Positions 57,101 to 64,000 of a stretch of 64,000 nt of DNA are shown one piece after another. Source of the stretch: Cyclobacterium marinum DSM 745 (GTDB lineage Bacteria > Bacteroidota > Bacteroidia > Cytophagales > Cyclobacteriaceae); NCBI RefSeq assembly GCF_000222485.1, contig NC_015914.1, positions 496,001 through 560,000 of the forward strand, given 5' to 3'. A model generated the notes under the pieces. The model was given only the letters and a program-made list of their open reading frames with translations, did not search any database and was not told where the DNA came from. The position numbers were made by a program, and so were the translations under genes. Within the stretch, counting starts at the first letter, position 1. Every line of letters starts with the position of its first letter.

Positions 57101-57541
57101 AATTATTTTTGAGGTTTTGTACAACAATTCTTTCTTAAATTCTTCCCAAGACCCTACATATGCGGCTTCAGTTAATAACTTACTAAAGAAGGTCTGTCCA
57201 TCAACAGTGAAATTATTGGTATTGAGGTTCAAATTACTTTCTAACAACTCCTGTTTGGAATTGTAAATAAAAATCTTTGGCTTCGTGTAGGCTACATAGC
57301 CTATGGATTGGGTTAAATCGTCAAATTCACTCTCTAAAAAATCAATGGCCATCCGTGCATTTCTTTGCCCCCCGTCATAATAATACACCTCAAAATTATT
57401 GGATGCGAAAAAATACCATTCTTTGTTTTTATGTTGAACTCTATTTTTTCCAAACTTCTCCTTATTAAACTGCGCCAATAGTTCACCACTACCGAGGCTG
57501 GAGAAAAGGATGCATATTAGTAGTAAATATTTAAGTCTCAT
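54125..57541 (-). CDS. Exported protein: degenerate peptidase-like domain, PD40 propeller and outer-membrane barrel
   Basis: A 1138-residue protein with signal peptide (MRLKYLLLICILFSSLGSGELLAQ). Residues about 40-260 look like a peptidase-MA/gluzincin domain in which the metal motif is lost: IIIEEMLYG (146-154) where HExxH would be, while the downstream PDWFIDGAAKYLAYG (170-184) keeps the typical P.WF.EG.A.Y shape. Residues about 290-600 carry TolB-like PD40 blades (GISFSPDGKNLAYVEN; LDFSPDGRTMVLSA). An acidic linker at 600-700 precedes a C-terminal surface-antigen/BamA-type barrel (GFYDAGSSWS; GAGVRTVLLNYYVKFDAARPI; terminal FYVTLGYNF). Probably anchored in the outer membrane with the propeller in the periplasm. 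Between the FAD oxidoreductase (30-bp gap) and yicC. Role unknown. Confidence 0.83.
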   Translation of the reverse strand: MRLKYLLLICILFSSLGSGELLAQFNKEKFGKNRVQHKNKEWYFFASNNFEVYYYDGGQRNARMAIDFLESEFDDLTQSIGYVAYTKPKIFIYNSKQELLESNLNLNTNNFTVDGQTFFSKLLTEAAYVGSWEEFKKELLYKTSKIIIEEMLYGSSISDAFQSNLVNNFPDWFIDGAAKYLAYGWSREMDDFVRHYLRENDNPKLFKLQNEEAGLVGQSIWNYVVEKYGRRYISSILNLSRINRNEATSIANTLGRKFKDFSTEWAKFYRDINSGVFETFKDINEQNVINITPKNRFGEITGISFSPDGKNLAYVENVEGKFKVKIREVSTGRESVIYKGGYSSFEQEADYSTPTIAWRDTLNLVIGTFKRGVTTLRMRAIDGSSQDKIFLRNITQILDLDFSPDGRTMVLSAINNGNTDVYTLNMKGQGRRITNDVFDNRTPIYLNDSTIIYASNKVDLADSLLTGVIDVHNFPDYYNLFQLSLGDSISETRLTNLNHVNLYPEKLNNATILYLSEQSGITNLMRLGLGSKVSSQVSAFNNSLESFDYDVKNNKWAYSIKDGSRSKLVLETFPNMDQFTPSTPRVQLEQAKEVNKRISDRRIQRQEEEDAEEPIPGTEDKDVMLTPADTSVAGVDLEGLLSGEDSQVLEEAILPDSISTATDSVPSQVNPKSTAINVDRLRFETEGGLDTDNYTFDTIPSLYGQQSSKPVEDPSGLADRRSNILDAFRQQNMVKRVQGPRDYVPQFITSSLNTSFVIDPLRGFGLKLSGQMTDLLDNHAIKGGILTALDFRSGSDLYFEYEYRKYKLDISGRFDRRSIMRSEGDLTFQKYVLSKTEVGVSYPLSTSARVSLSPFIAKTQYFNLNPDSIIRGGDGPQNRLDVNYAGGTAEVVVDKTRQLGLHMEQGFKGKIGMLHYQGLNHSDRSFSNVYLDVRNYQKIHKNITLATRIYAGSYFGRNPQSYLVGGMQNWLFNKFYQPPTNRPEVSPIRNEDGVENSNLLFTEFVDLRGFDYDEIRGNNVITFSSELRIPLFSYLSRGNITSNFIRNFQLVGFYDAGSSWSNSAPWERVNDQNTEVINTEGSPFVITLNNFNNPWLQSYGAGVRTVLLNYYVKFDAARPIRNYSVEKTRFYVTLGYNF

Positions 57542-57571
57542 TTAGGTGCCTTAGAATTTTTAGCCAATGTT

Positions 57572-58627
57572 TTAAATATACTTAAAAAATCTATTTATGT
57601 TCACTTCTTTCTCAGGTTCCTCTCCAAAAATTAGGAGATTACACATCTGATTACTTAAATATGGAACTAAAGATACCCCCTTAGCACCAAATCCACCGAA
57701 TATATAAACGCTTTCCTTGCTCGGATGTTTTCCAAGGACAGGTTTTCTATCTCTTATTCCCGGTCTAACCCCCACCTGATGGTCAAGAATTTCATTCACC
57801 TCTCTATCAATTAACTGATGTAACTTATCAAGAATTTCTTTTTTTCCCTTTTCAGTTGGACTTAGGTCGACCGCTGCATTATGATAGGTAGACCCAACTT
57901 TGCCCACACCTTTACCTAAGTCAATTCTAAACACTCCCCTATTTACGATTTCAGAAGATGTAAAATCTTGTTGAATAGTGAGGATTTCCCCTTTCACAGG
58001 TATAAATGGTATCCAGTTAAAAAAAGAGTTTTTTCCTGCTTGGATTCCGTTGGTAAAAATAATTTTCTTCGCCTTGATCCCTTTGTACTCCCAACTTCCA
58101 TCCCTGTTGAAAATCAAATCTTTTTCCTCCAAAGCAATGTTGGTAATCAGCCCTCGGTCTTTAAGCCAAGTCCCATAACTATTCACTAATTTGCGAGTAT
58201 CGATATACCCTGTAGATTTTAGCAATAACCCTCCGAAAGGATCATTAACACCTTGATTACGAGACTTTGAATAGACTTTATCAATAAAAGCATCATATTG
58301 TGGATCCGCACTCTTTGCCAACCATTCATTTTGCTCTTCAAATGAAATAAATGGACGGTAAATGCCTATCGGATGGACAAATTCCTGTCCAAGAAGGGTC
58401 TCCATATCTCTGTAAAACGGTTGTATCTCCTTAAATAGTGCATCTGCCTTCCAAGTTTTAACCAAATTTCTTCCGGTTACAGGATTGAAAAGTCCAGCCG
58501 CTATTTTTGAACTACTGTTAGGATCTCCATCATCTATTATATGTACTTTCAGTCCTTTTTGAATAAGTTTATAGGACAAAACTGTACCTGCCAATCCTTG
58601 ACCTATTAGTAAAAAATCCACTTCCAT
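57572..58627 (-). CDS. FAD-dependent oxidoreductase (DAO family)
   Basis: From the ATG at 58627 the product is 351 residues and starts MEVDFLLIGQGLAGTVLSYKLIQKGLKVHIID, the FAD-binding GxGxxG Rossmann motif with the usual acidic end of strand 2, directly at the N-terminus as in this family. Further segments are SSKIAAGLFNPVTGRNLVKTW, GYIDTRKLVNSYGTWL, and near the end VRPGIRDRKPVLGKHPSKESVYIFGGFGAKGVSLVPYLS, the second FAD contact. Members oxidise amino acids or related amines; substrate unknown. A longer version from 58672 is open but would start 11 bp from a divergent gene. First gene of the minus-strand transcript. Confidence 0.87.
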   Translation of the reverse strand: MEVDFLLIGQGLAGTVLSYKLIQKGLKVHIIDDGDPNSSSKIAAGLFNPVTGRNLVKTWKADALFKEIQPFYRDMETLLGQEFVHPIGIYRPFISFEEQNEWLAKSADPQYDAFIDKVYSKSRNQGVNDPFGGLLLKSTGYIDTRKLVNSYGTWLKDRGLITNIALEEKDLIFNRDGSWEYKGIKAKKIIFTNGIQAGKNSFFNWIPFIPVKGEILTIQQDFTSSEIVNRGVFRIDLGKGVGKVGSTYHNAAVDLSPTEKGKKEILDKLHQLIDREVNEILDHQVGVRPGIRDRKPVLGKHPSKESVYIFGGFGAKGVSLVPYLSNQMCNLLIFGEEPEKEVNINRFFKYI

Positions 58628-58683
58628 GCCTAAAATTAAATCATTCTTTGTTATTTTGATGCAGGAATTCAAATCATTTTAAA

Positions 58684-59337
58684 ATGCTGCAAATTAAATC
58701 CCTTACCTTCAACCCTTTCTCTGAAAATACTTACATCTTATATGACGAAACTAAAGAGGCACTAATCATCGATCCTGGCTGCTATGAAAAACAGGAAAAA
58801 GGAATATTATATGATTTTATTACCGAAGAACAGTTAAAACCGGTAAAAATCATCAACACCCATTGCCATATTGATCATGTTTTGGGCAATGCTTTTATTA
58901 AAAAAACGTACAATATTCCCCTGTGGTTTCATGAAAAAGAGGAGCCTATCTTGTTGGCTGTTGGCACTTATGCGCCCAATTATGGCTTTGCGCAATACCA
59001 AGAAAGCACGGTAGATCATTTTCTTCAAGAGGGTGAAATCGTTAAATTTGGAAAAACAGAATTGAAGCCAATTTGGGTACCCGGTCATTCACCCGGGCAC
59101 TTGGTTTTGTACCATGAAGCATCCAAAAATTGTATTGCAGGTGACACATTATTTCAAGGAAGTATTGGCAGAACAGATTTACCCGGAGGAGACCATGAAA
59201 CCTTAATTCATTCAATTAAAGAAAAACTTTTCTCTTTGCCTGATGAGGTGGTCATTCATCCCGGACATGGCCCTACCACTACTATAGGTTTTGAAAAGTT
59301 AAAAAATCCCTTTGTGGGAAAAAACGCAAGAAATTGA
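58684..59337 (+). CDS. Metallo-beta-lactamase-fold hydrolase (glyoxalase II-like)
   Basis: A 217-residue binuclear-zinc hydrolase with the HxHxDH motif in NTHCHIDHVLGN (His60, His62, Asp64, His65), a further ligand in VPGHSPGHLVLY, the bridging aspartate in AGDTLFQGSIGRTDLPG and the final HPGHGPTTTIG. The pattern fits glyoxalase II and related thioesterases, though activity on S-lactoylglutathione is not assured in Bacteroidota. Its stop overlaps the pssA start by 4 bp and it heads the operon that leads to porU and porV. It lies 57 bp from the divergent FAD enzyme start. Confidence 0.9.
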   Translation: MLQIKSLTFNPFSENTYILYDETKEALIIDPGCYEKQEKGILYDFITEEQLKPVKIINTHCHIDHVLGNAFIKKTYNIPLWFHEKEEPILLAVGTYAPNYGFAQYQESTVDHFLQEGEIVKFGKTELKPIWVPGHSPGHLVLYHEASKNCIAGDTLFQGSIGRTDLPGGDHETLIHSIKEKLFSLPDEVVIHPGHGPTTTIGFEKLKNPFVGKNARN

Positions 59338-60038
59338 CCATAAAAAAGCACATACCGAATGCCATAACCAGTTTGAATTTACTATCGGGAATGATAGGTA
59401 TTCATTATGTGATGGTCAATGGCCCTTTTTACGGTTTTTATTTTATTATAGCAGCAGCCATCTTTGATTTTTTCGATGGCTTCGCTGCTAGATTACTGAA
59501 AGTTCAAAGCCCTATAGGTAAAGAACTCGATAGCTTGGCTGATTTGGTCACCTTCGGAGTTTTACCTTCCTTTATTCTATTCTTGCTTTTAGAGCCAATA
59601 AGCCCTTATGATTGGTTGCCATATGTCGCTTTTCTGATTGGTATACAATCTGCTTTAAGGTTGGCTAAATTTAATTTAGATGACAGGCAGTCTGACAGCT
59701 TTATTGGGGTTCCCACCCCGGCCAATGCATTGTTTTTCTCAACCTTACCCCTACTGGGAACTTCTGTGGGTTGGATAGAAAATGGGTTGGAGAATCCATG
59801 GGTTCTTACGGCTTTGACACTTATTTTTTCCTTTTTACTTACCGCGGAGCTTCCTTTACTGGCACTTAAATTCAAACACTTTAAATGGAAAGACAACCAA
59901 TGGCGCTACCTTGTACTAGTTATTTCAGGGATAAGCCTGGTACTATTTGGACTGGCCGGAATTCCAATTGCGGTTCTTTCTTATATTTGCCTGTCTTTGG
60001 TCAATAATTTGGTGGACAGTCATGAGAAAAAAAATTAG
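59334..60038 (+). CDS. pssA: CDP-diacylglycerol-serine O-phosphatidyltransferase
   Basis: The enzyme transfers a phosphatidyl group from CDP-diacylglycerol to serine, the committed step to phosphatidylethanolamine, at the inner membrane. The 234-residue protein has the CDP-alcohol phosphotransferase signature with every acidic ligand in place: Asp45, Asp48, Gly49, Ala52, Arg53, Gly62, Asp66 and Asp70 (around FDFFDGFAARL and GKELDSLAD). Six or more membrane spans follow. The N-terminal ITSLNLLSGMIGI and AFLIGIQSALRLAKFNLD segments are those of PssA. TTG start at 59334, overlapping the hydrolase stop; its end overlaps porU. Confidence 0.93.
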   Translation: MTIKKHIPNAITSLNLLSGMIGIHYVMVNGPFYGFYFIIAAAIFDFFDGFAARLLKVQSPIGKELDSLADLVTFGVLPSFILFLLLEPISPYDWLPYVAFLIGIQSALRLAKFNLDDRQSDSFIGVPTPANALFFSTLPLLGTSVGWIENGLENPWVLTALTLIFSFLLTAELPLLALKFKHFKWKDNQWRYLVLVISGISLVLFGLAGIPIAVLSYICLSLVNNLVDSHEKKN

Positions 60039-63000
60039 GTATGTTTTCCTTTTTTTGGCCGGATTAATTGCCGGCTATTCTCCTCTCCGAGCGCAACAAA
60101 TGTATAAGTTCCCTGTTTTTGAAGAAGGGGTTTACCATTTGAGCCAAGAGCAAGCAACGAATTGGGAGTTGGGAAGCATAACTGAAATCCGAATTTTAGG
60201 ACATCCCGGAATGCTCGACCAGAAAATTGACAGCAGTATTTTTTCTTATAAAGAAGTGCCTCAAAAAATTATTGACAATAAACTGTATTTCTTTTTGGAG
60301 GGTGCTGACCAAGTGTTAACTGAGAATGGTACAGCTCTACTAAAAGGCCACGCTTATACTGACACGCTTTATTACCTGATTCAAACAGGTAGTGCAGGCA
60401 CAAATATTATCTCACCAATCGATGATACAGAAGAGATCGATGTAAGTAGTGGCACTCCCAAAATGCTTTATCAAATGGTAAGCCATAAAGCTGAGGAGGA
60501 CAATCTGCTCAGTTCAGGTAGAGATTGGTTTGGTTATCGCACCTTCAATGGTGGCAGTCATATCATTGAAATACCTCACCCGCCCACTAAATCAGGAGGG
60601 GATGTACTTATGTGGGCGCAAACTATGGCCCAATCCTTATCCGAAAGTACCATCACCTTTGCAACCAACAATCAGGTGATTGGTTCGGCAGATATCCCCT
60701 CCATTCCTAATAGCCGGTATGCTATAAAAGGAAGGGAAACAAGCTTTGAAGCAAGCTTTCCAGCAACTGAAGGAAATACCATTCAAGAAATAGTGCTTAC
60801 CTATTCCTCAACAGATGTCAATGGAGCCGGTTATCTTAAAAACATCTTATTGGCATATCCGTTTTCCTCCTCACAGTTAACTGCCGGAGTTTATTATAAC
60901 CTTGACAGTTCGCCCTATCAAATCGGAACGGCCTTATCTGGAATATGGGATGTTGGAAACTTTTATGAGGTTAAAGAAATAGACATAAGCCAACCACAAG
61001 CCAGCACAGCCAAGAAAATTGCTGTTTTTGACTTAAATAACTCCCCACAAATAGAGGAGCCGGAAAAAGTAAAGTCACGTTCAGAACTCCTTTCAGGAGA
61101 GCCTGAGTTGATTATTATTACCAACAACTTGCTATACAATCAAGCAAAAAGGCTTACGGATTTCAAAAATGCCACTGGCATAGCTACTGAACTTGTATTA
61201 ACCACTGATATCTATGACAGTTTCAGCTATGGTAACCCTGACATTTCCGGCATAAGAAATTTCCTTGCTGATTATTGGCTCAGTGACAAGCGATTAAAAA
61301 ACGTCTTATTTTTTGGAAAAGGAAGTTTTGACTACAAGCACAAACTTGGTGGCAGACCGAATCTCGTCCCGACTTACAGCTCGCGAGTAAGTTTAAATCC
61401 ACTGACAACTTACGGTTCGGATGATTATTTTGGATTTTTAGATATTGGAGAGGGGGATTGGCTTGAAACACAGGAAGGAGACCATACACTAAAAATTGGA
61501 ATAGGCAGGATTCCCGCTATCAACAGCAGAGAAGCAAAAATAGCCGTAGATAAAATCATCAGTTACCAAAGTGGCAACCGGGGGCATTGGAAAAAGAAAC
61601 TCCTTTTTGTGGCAGATGACGGTGACAATAATATCCACTTGAACGATTCAGAAAAACATACCGCTTTCCTTCATGAGCAGGCCCCCGCATTTGAACTTAG
61701 AAAGCTTTACCTAGACAATTTTCAGCAAGAGGAAGCAAACAGTCTGCAAACATCAATTGCAGCCAGAGAGACCTTTGCTGAGGAAATTAAGGATGGTATT
61801 TTACTCTTAAATTATATTGGTCATGGAAACGAGCTTAATTTAACAGCCGAAGGGCTATTTAGTGTAAGCGATATTGAAGACTGGCCCTTGACCAACAAAT
61901 TCCCTGTTATGGTCACTGCAACCTGTGAGTTTGGAAGACATGATAGTCCCTATATTCGTTCCGGGGCAGAAGAACTTTTGTTGGCTGAACAAAAGGGAGT
62001 GATTGCAATGCTTACAACCGGAAGACCTGTATTTAGCAGTATAAATTACGAATTAAACAAAGCATTTCTTGCGGCAGCCTTTGACAGAAATGAGACCATT
62101 TCTTTAGGAGAAATATTCAAAGAAACCAAAAACAACAGCCTAAATGGTCCATTGAACCGCAATTTCTCCTTACTTGGTGACCCATCCCTAAAACTGGACA
62201 TTCCTTTGTACAATGCAGGTACTAAAGAATGGATAGAGGTAGACACCCAACTAATGACTGAGGAGCTTAGCGGTTTAAATAGGCTTGAATACAGTGGCAC
62301 TATCGAGGATCCATTGACAGGTTCCCTTGTAAGTCAATTTAATGGAACCTATGAAATAACCATTAATGGACCTGGGGAAGAAATAGAAACTTTAGGTGAT
62401 GAAAGTCCGAAAACCACTTATTTGGCTTATAACCAGTCCTTATTCCGGGGAACGGGAGAAGTTGTTCAAGGCCAATTTTCCGGAGAAGTTTTGCTCCCAA
62501 CTTTAGAGAATTTTTCCAACAGTGATTTCCGCATCAACGTGTTTGCTGAAGACGAGAACCTCAATAGGGAAGCTATTGGAAGCACCGAAATCCCTTATCA
62601 AATAAAACCTATTGGCCATCTACCTGAGGAAAACGGCCCTGAGATAGCCTTATGGGTGGCAGATAGTCTATTCAGTAAGGCTAGCATCTCCTCTCGCAAT
62701 ACCCCTATTTGGATCCAAATTTCAGATGATTCGGGTATTAATATAATTGATGCAGCTGGCATGACGCTTCAAATAAATAATGGGGAGCCGATTACACTAA
62801 TTGATCAATATCAAGCAATAAATGGAACTTACACAAAGGGCAGGGTAAAAACCTGGGCTTACGACTTAAACGAAGGTGTTAACGAATTGCTCATTACAGC
62901 CATAGATCAGTTGGGCAATAGCACTCAACTCCGGGAAAAGGTTGAGGTTCTGGGCAGTAAGCATCTAAAAATCGAAAACCTATTGGTTTATCCCAACCCT

Positions 63001-63273
63001 GCAAGCGACCAAGTTAATTTTGTGGTCACCCATAATCGTTTAGGCGAGACCCTTAGTTTAGAAGTCAGTATATTTTCTTTACAAGGGACTGAAATATTTT
63101 CTTACAAAGGACGTTTTCCAAAAGTTGAACGGTCAATAATAGACAGTCAATGGATATTTTTAAACCGTAATTCAAAAAATCTAATAAAAGGAACTTATCT
63201 TTACAATTTAAATTTATATTCTGAGGAGGACGCAACTTCAGATATATTAGCAGGTAAAATCATTATTCAATGA
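60022..63273 (+). CDS. porU: T9SS sortase PorU
   Basis: PorU is the gingipain-like (C25) cell-surface sortase that cleaves the C-terminal domain of T9SS cargo and links it to A-LPS. The ATG at 60022 gives a signal peptide (KIRYVFLFLAGLIAGYSPLRAQ) and a 1083-residue protein; a longer frame from 59947 would lie inside pssA and lacks a signal peptide. The C25 domain (about 370-720) has catalytic His601 in LNYIGHGNE and Cys635 in VTATCEFGRHDSP, preceded by YGSDDYFGFLD and GIGRIPAINSREAKIAVDKI. The C-terminus (YPNPASDQVNF... to AGKIII) is itself a T9SS-type sorting domain, as in known PorU. It overlaps pssA by 17 bp and porV by 4 bp. Confidence 0.94.
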   Translation: MRKKIRYVFLFLAGLIAGYSPLRAQQMYKFPVFEEGVYHLSQEQATNWELGSITEIRILGHPGMLDQKIDSSIFSYKEVPQKIIDNKLYFFLEGADQVLTENGTALLKGHAYTDTLYYLIQTGSAGTNIISPIDDTEEIDVSSGTPKMLYQMVSHKAEEDNLLSSGRDWFGYRTFNGGSHIIEIPHPPTKSGGDVLMWAQTMAQSLSESTITFATNNQVIGSADIPSIPNSRYAIKGRETSFEASFPATEGNTIQEIVLTYSSTDVNGAGYLKNILLAYPFSSSQLTAGVYYNLDSSPYQIGTALSGIWDVGNFYEVKEIDISQPQASTAKKIAVFDLNNSPQIEEPEKVKSRSELLSGEPELIIITNNLLYNQAKRLTDFKNATGIATELVLTTDIYDSFSYGNPDISGIRNFLADYWLSDKRLKNVLFFGKGSFDYKHKLGGRPNLVPTYSSRVSLNPLTTYGSDDYFGFLDIGEGDWLETQEGDHTLKIGIGRIPAINSREAKIAVDKIISYQSGNRGHWKKKLLFVADDGDNNIHLNDSEKHTAFLHEQAPAFELRKLYLDNFQQEEANSLQTSIAARETFAEEIKDGILLLNYIGHGNELNLTAEGLFSVSDIEDWPLTNKFPVMVTATCEFGRHDSPYIRSGAEELLLAEQKGVIAMLTTGRPVFSSINYELNKAFLAAAFDRNETISLGEIFKETKNNSLNGPLNRNFSLLGDPSLKLDIPLYNAGTKEWIEVDTQLMTEELSGLNRLEYSGTIEDPLTGSLVSQFNGTYEITINGPGEEIETLGDESPKTTYLAYNQSLFRGTGEVVQGQFSGEVLLPTLENFSNSDFRINVFAEDENLNREAIGSTEIPYQIKPIGHLPEENGPEIALWVADSLFSKASISSRNTPIWIQISDDSGINIIDAAGMTLQINNGEPITLIDQYQAINGTYTKGRVKTWAYDLNEGVNELLITAIDQLGNSTQLREKVEVLGSKHLKIENLLVYPNPASDQVNFVVTHNRLGETLSLEVSIFSLQGTEIFSYKGRFPKVERSIIDSQWIFLNRNSKNLIKGTYLYNLNLYSEEDATSDILAGKIIIQ

Positions 63274-64000
63274 AAGCAATTAAAAACAGTCTCCCCATTT
63301 TTACTTTTTTGTTGGCCTTCGGCTTCTTTCATGTCGAAACCAAAGCACAAAACTCCGTAGTTCTCTCTAGCCAAGATCCCAACAGGAGGGTGATCATTAC
63401 GGCAGTCCCATTTTTAAACTTTGCACCTGACAGTAGACATTCAGCGATGGGAGACGTTGGCGTAGCTACTTCTCCTGATGCCAATTCCGCACATTGGAAT
63501 GCAGGAAAGTTGGCATTTATAGAGGATGACATGGGGTTTTCCCTTTCTTATTCTCCTTGGCTTGGCAGATTAGTACCGGATATGTCTCTCAACTACCTCA
63601 CCGGATACAAAAAAATTGATGATGTATCAGCTTTCGGTATAGATCTCAGGTACTTCAACATGGGTGACATTGCTTTAACAGACGGTCAAGGAAATTCTTT
63701 AGGGGATTTTAGCCCCAGAGACATCGCTATTGGCGGTACTTATTCAAGAAAACTTTCAGATAACTTATCTTTAGGAATAAGTGCTCGGTTTATTCACTCC
63801 AATTTATCCGGAAATATAAGCGCGTCAGGTGGCAATGAAAGCCGACCCGGAGTATCAGTGGGAACAGATGTAGGGCTTTACCATACTTCAGAAATTTTAA
63901 TCTCCGATAAGGAAGGTGTTCTTTCTTGGGGAATAAACCTTTCCAATATTGGACCTAAAATCACCTATAACAGTGCAGACGACCTTGATTACCTGCCCAC
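63270..64000 (+). CDS. porV: T9SS outer-membrane protein PorV, 3' end beyond window edge
   Basis: The first 243 residues are present. A signal peptide (NSLPIFTFLLAFGFFHVETKAQ) is followed by the PorV start VITAVPFLNFAPDSRHSAMGDVGVATSPDANSAHWNAGKLAF, then FadL-like barrel strands (GFSLSYSPWLG, FGIDLRYFNMGDIAL). PorV binds substrate sorting domains and carries them from SprA to PorU. Its ATG overlaps the porU stop (ATGA), the classical porU-porV arrangement. The frame is open at the right edge. Confidence 0.95.
   Translation, partial: MKAIKNSLPIFTFLLAFGFFHVETKAQNSVVLSSQDPNRRVIITAVPFLNFAPDSRHSAMGDVGVATSPDANSAHWNAGKLAFIEDDMGFSLSYSPWLGRLVPDMSLNYLTGYKKIDDVSAFGIDLRYFNMGDIALTDGQGNSLGDFSPRDIAIGGTYSRKLSDNLSLGISARFIHSNLSGNISASGGNESRPGVSVGTDVGLYHTSEILISDKEGVLSWGINLSNIGPKITYNSADDLDYLP

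Noticed and set aside
59947..60021. Upstream extension of porU to 59947
   Set aside because: Lies inside pssA, gives no proper signal peptide; the ATG at 60022 does.

Overview
The window looks like a chromosomal segment of a marine-type member of the Bacteroidota, most likely order Cytophagales, family Cyclobacteriaceae (a Cyclobacterium-like genome is my best guess, an inference). Reasons: AT-rich DNA; three type IX secretion (T9SS) components (sprA, porU, porV); Bacteroidota-only families (DUF4292, DUF4837, DUF5686, the long SprA); frequent TTG starts without obvious Shine-Dalgarno sites; and promoters of the Bacteroidota type (TTTG, about 19 bp, TAnnTTTG). No rRNA, tRNA, CRISPR array, transposase or prophage gene was seen.

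Layout. 1-1863: 5' part of a large secreted DUF11-type surface protein running off the left edge. 2065-3552: polysaccharide flippase. 3678-4778: an ECF sigma gene broken by a one-base shift in a run of seven G, plus an overlapping small membrane protein. 5108-7908: glycosyltransferase and isocitrate dehydrogenase. 8331-11079: enoyl-CoA hydratase, second flippase, dUTPase. 11293-31007: a long plus-strand run of envelope and housekeeping genes: TPR protein, DUF4292 lipoprotein, EnvC-like M23 protein, tatA, gatA-like amidase, LysM transglycosylase, DUF4837 lipoprotein, malic enzyme, ruvA, sprA, gcvH, VanZ-like protein, TonB, closed by a strong terminator.

31092-40671 is accessory metabolism: DUF2237, Nudix, a fused NagB-NagA enzyme with a sodium/solute symporter, a Tat-exported Gfo/Idh/MocA oxidoreductase, a LacI-type regulator, a VOC protein divergent from an HxlR regulator, and a secreted DsrE-like protein. 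41235-48700 is a minus-strand catabolic-looking block: PVC-type cytochrome/dehydrogenase lipoprotein, ceramidase-like protein, polysaccharide deacetylase (one probable operon) and, upstream, a class III aminotransferase. 49145-53220: DUF5686 outer-membrane protein and aldehyde dehydrogenase. 53229-58627: minus-strand FAD oxidoreductase, a propeller/barrel outer-membrane protein and a YicC endoribonuclease. 58684-64000: metallo-beta-lactamase-fold hydrolase, phosphatidylserine synthase, porU and the start of porV, tightly overlapping.

How parts fit: SprA (translocon), PorV (shuttle) and PorU (sortase) secrete and anchor proteins of the kind begun at 1863. TonB would energise outer-membrane uptake; the flippases and glycosyltransferase build surface polysaccharide. 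The most notable unexplained signals are a small non-coding element with 25-bp imperfect terminal inverted repeats (35862-36041) that has a relative at 51703-51828 and fragments elsewhere, the frameshifted sigma factor, the NagB-NagA fusion, and the cytochrome/ceramidase-like/deacetylase operon of unknown substrate.
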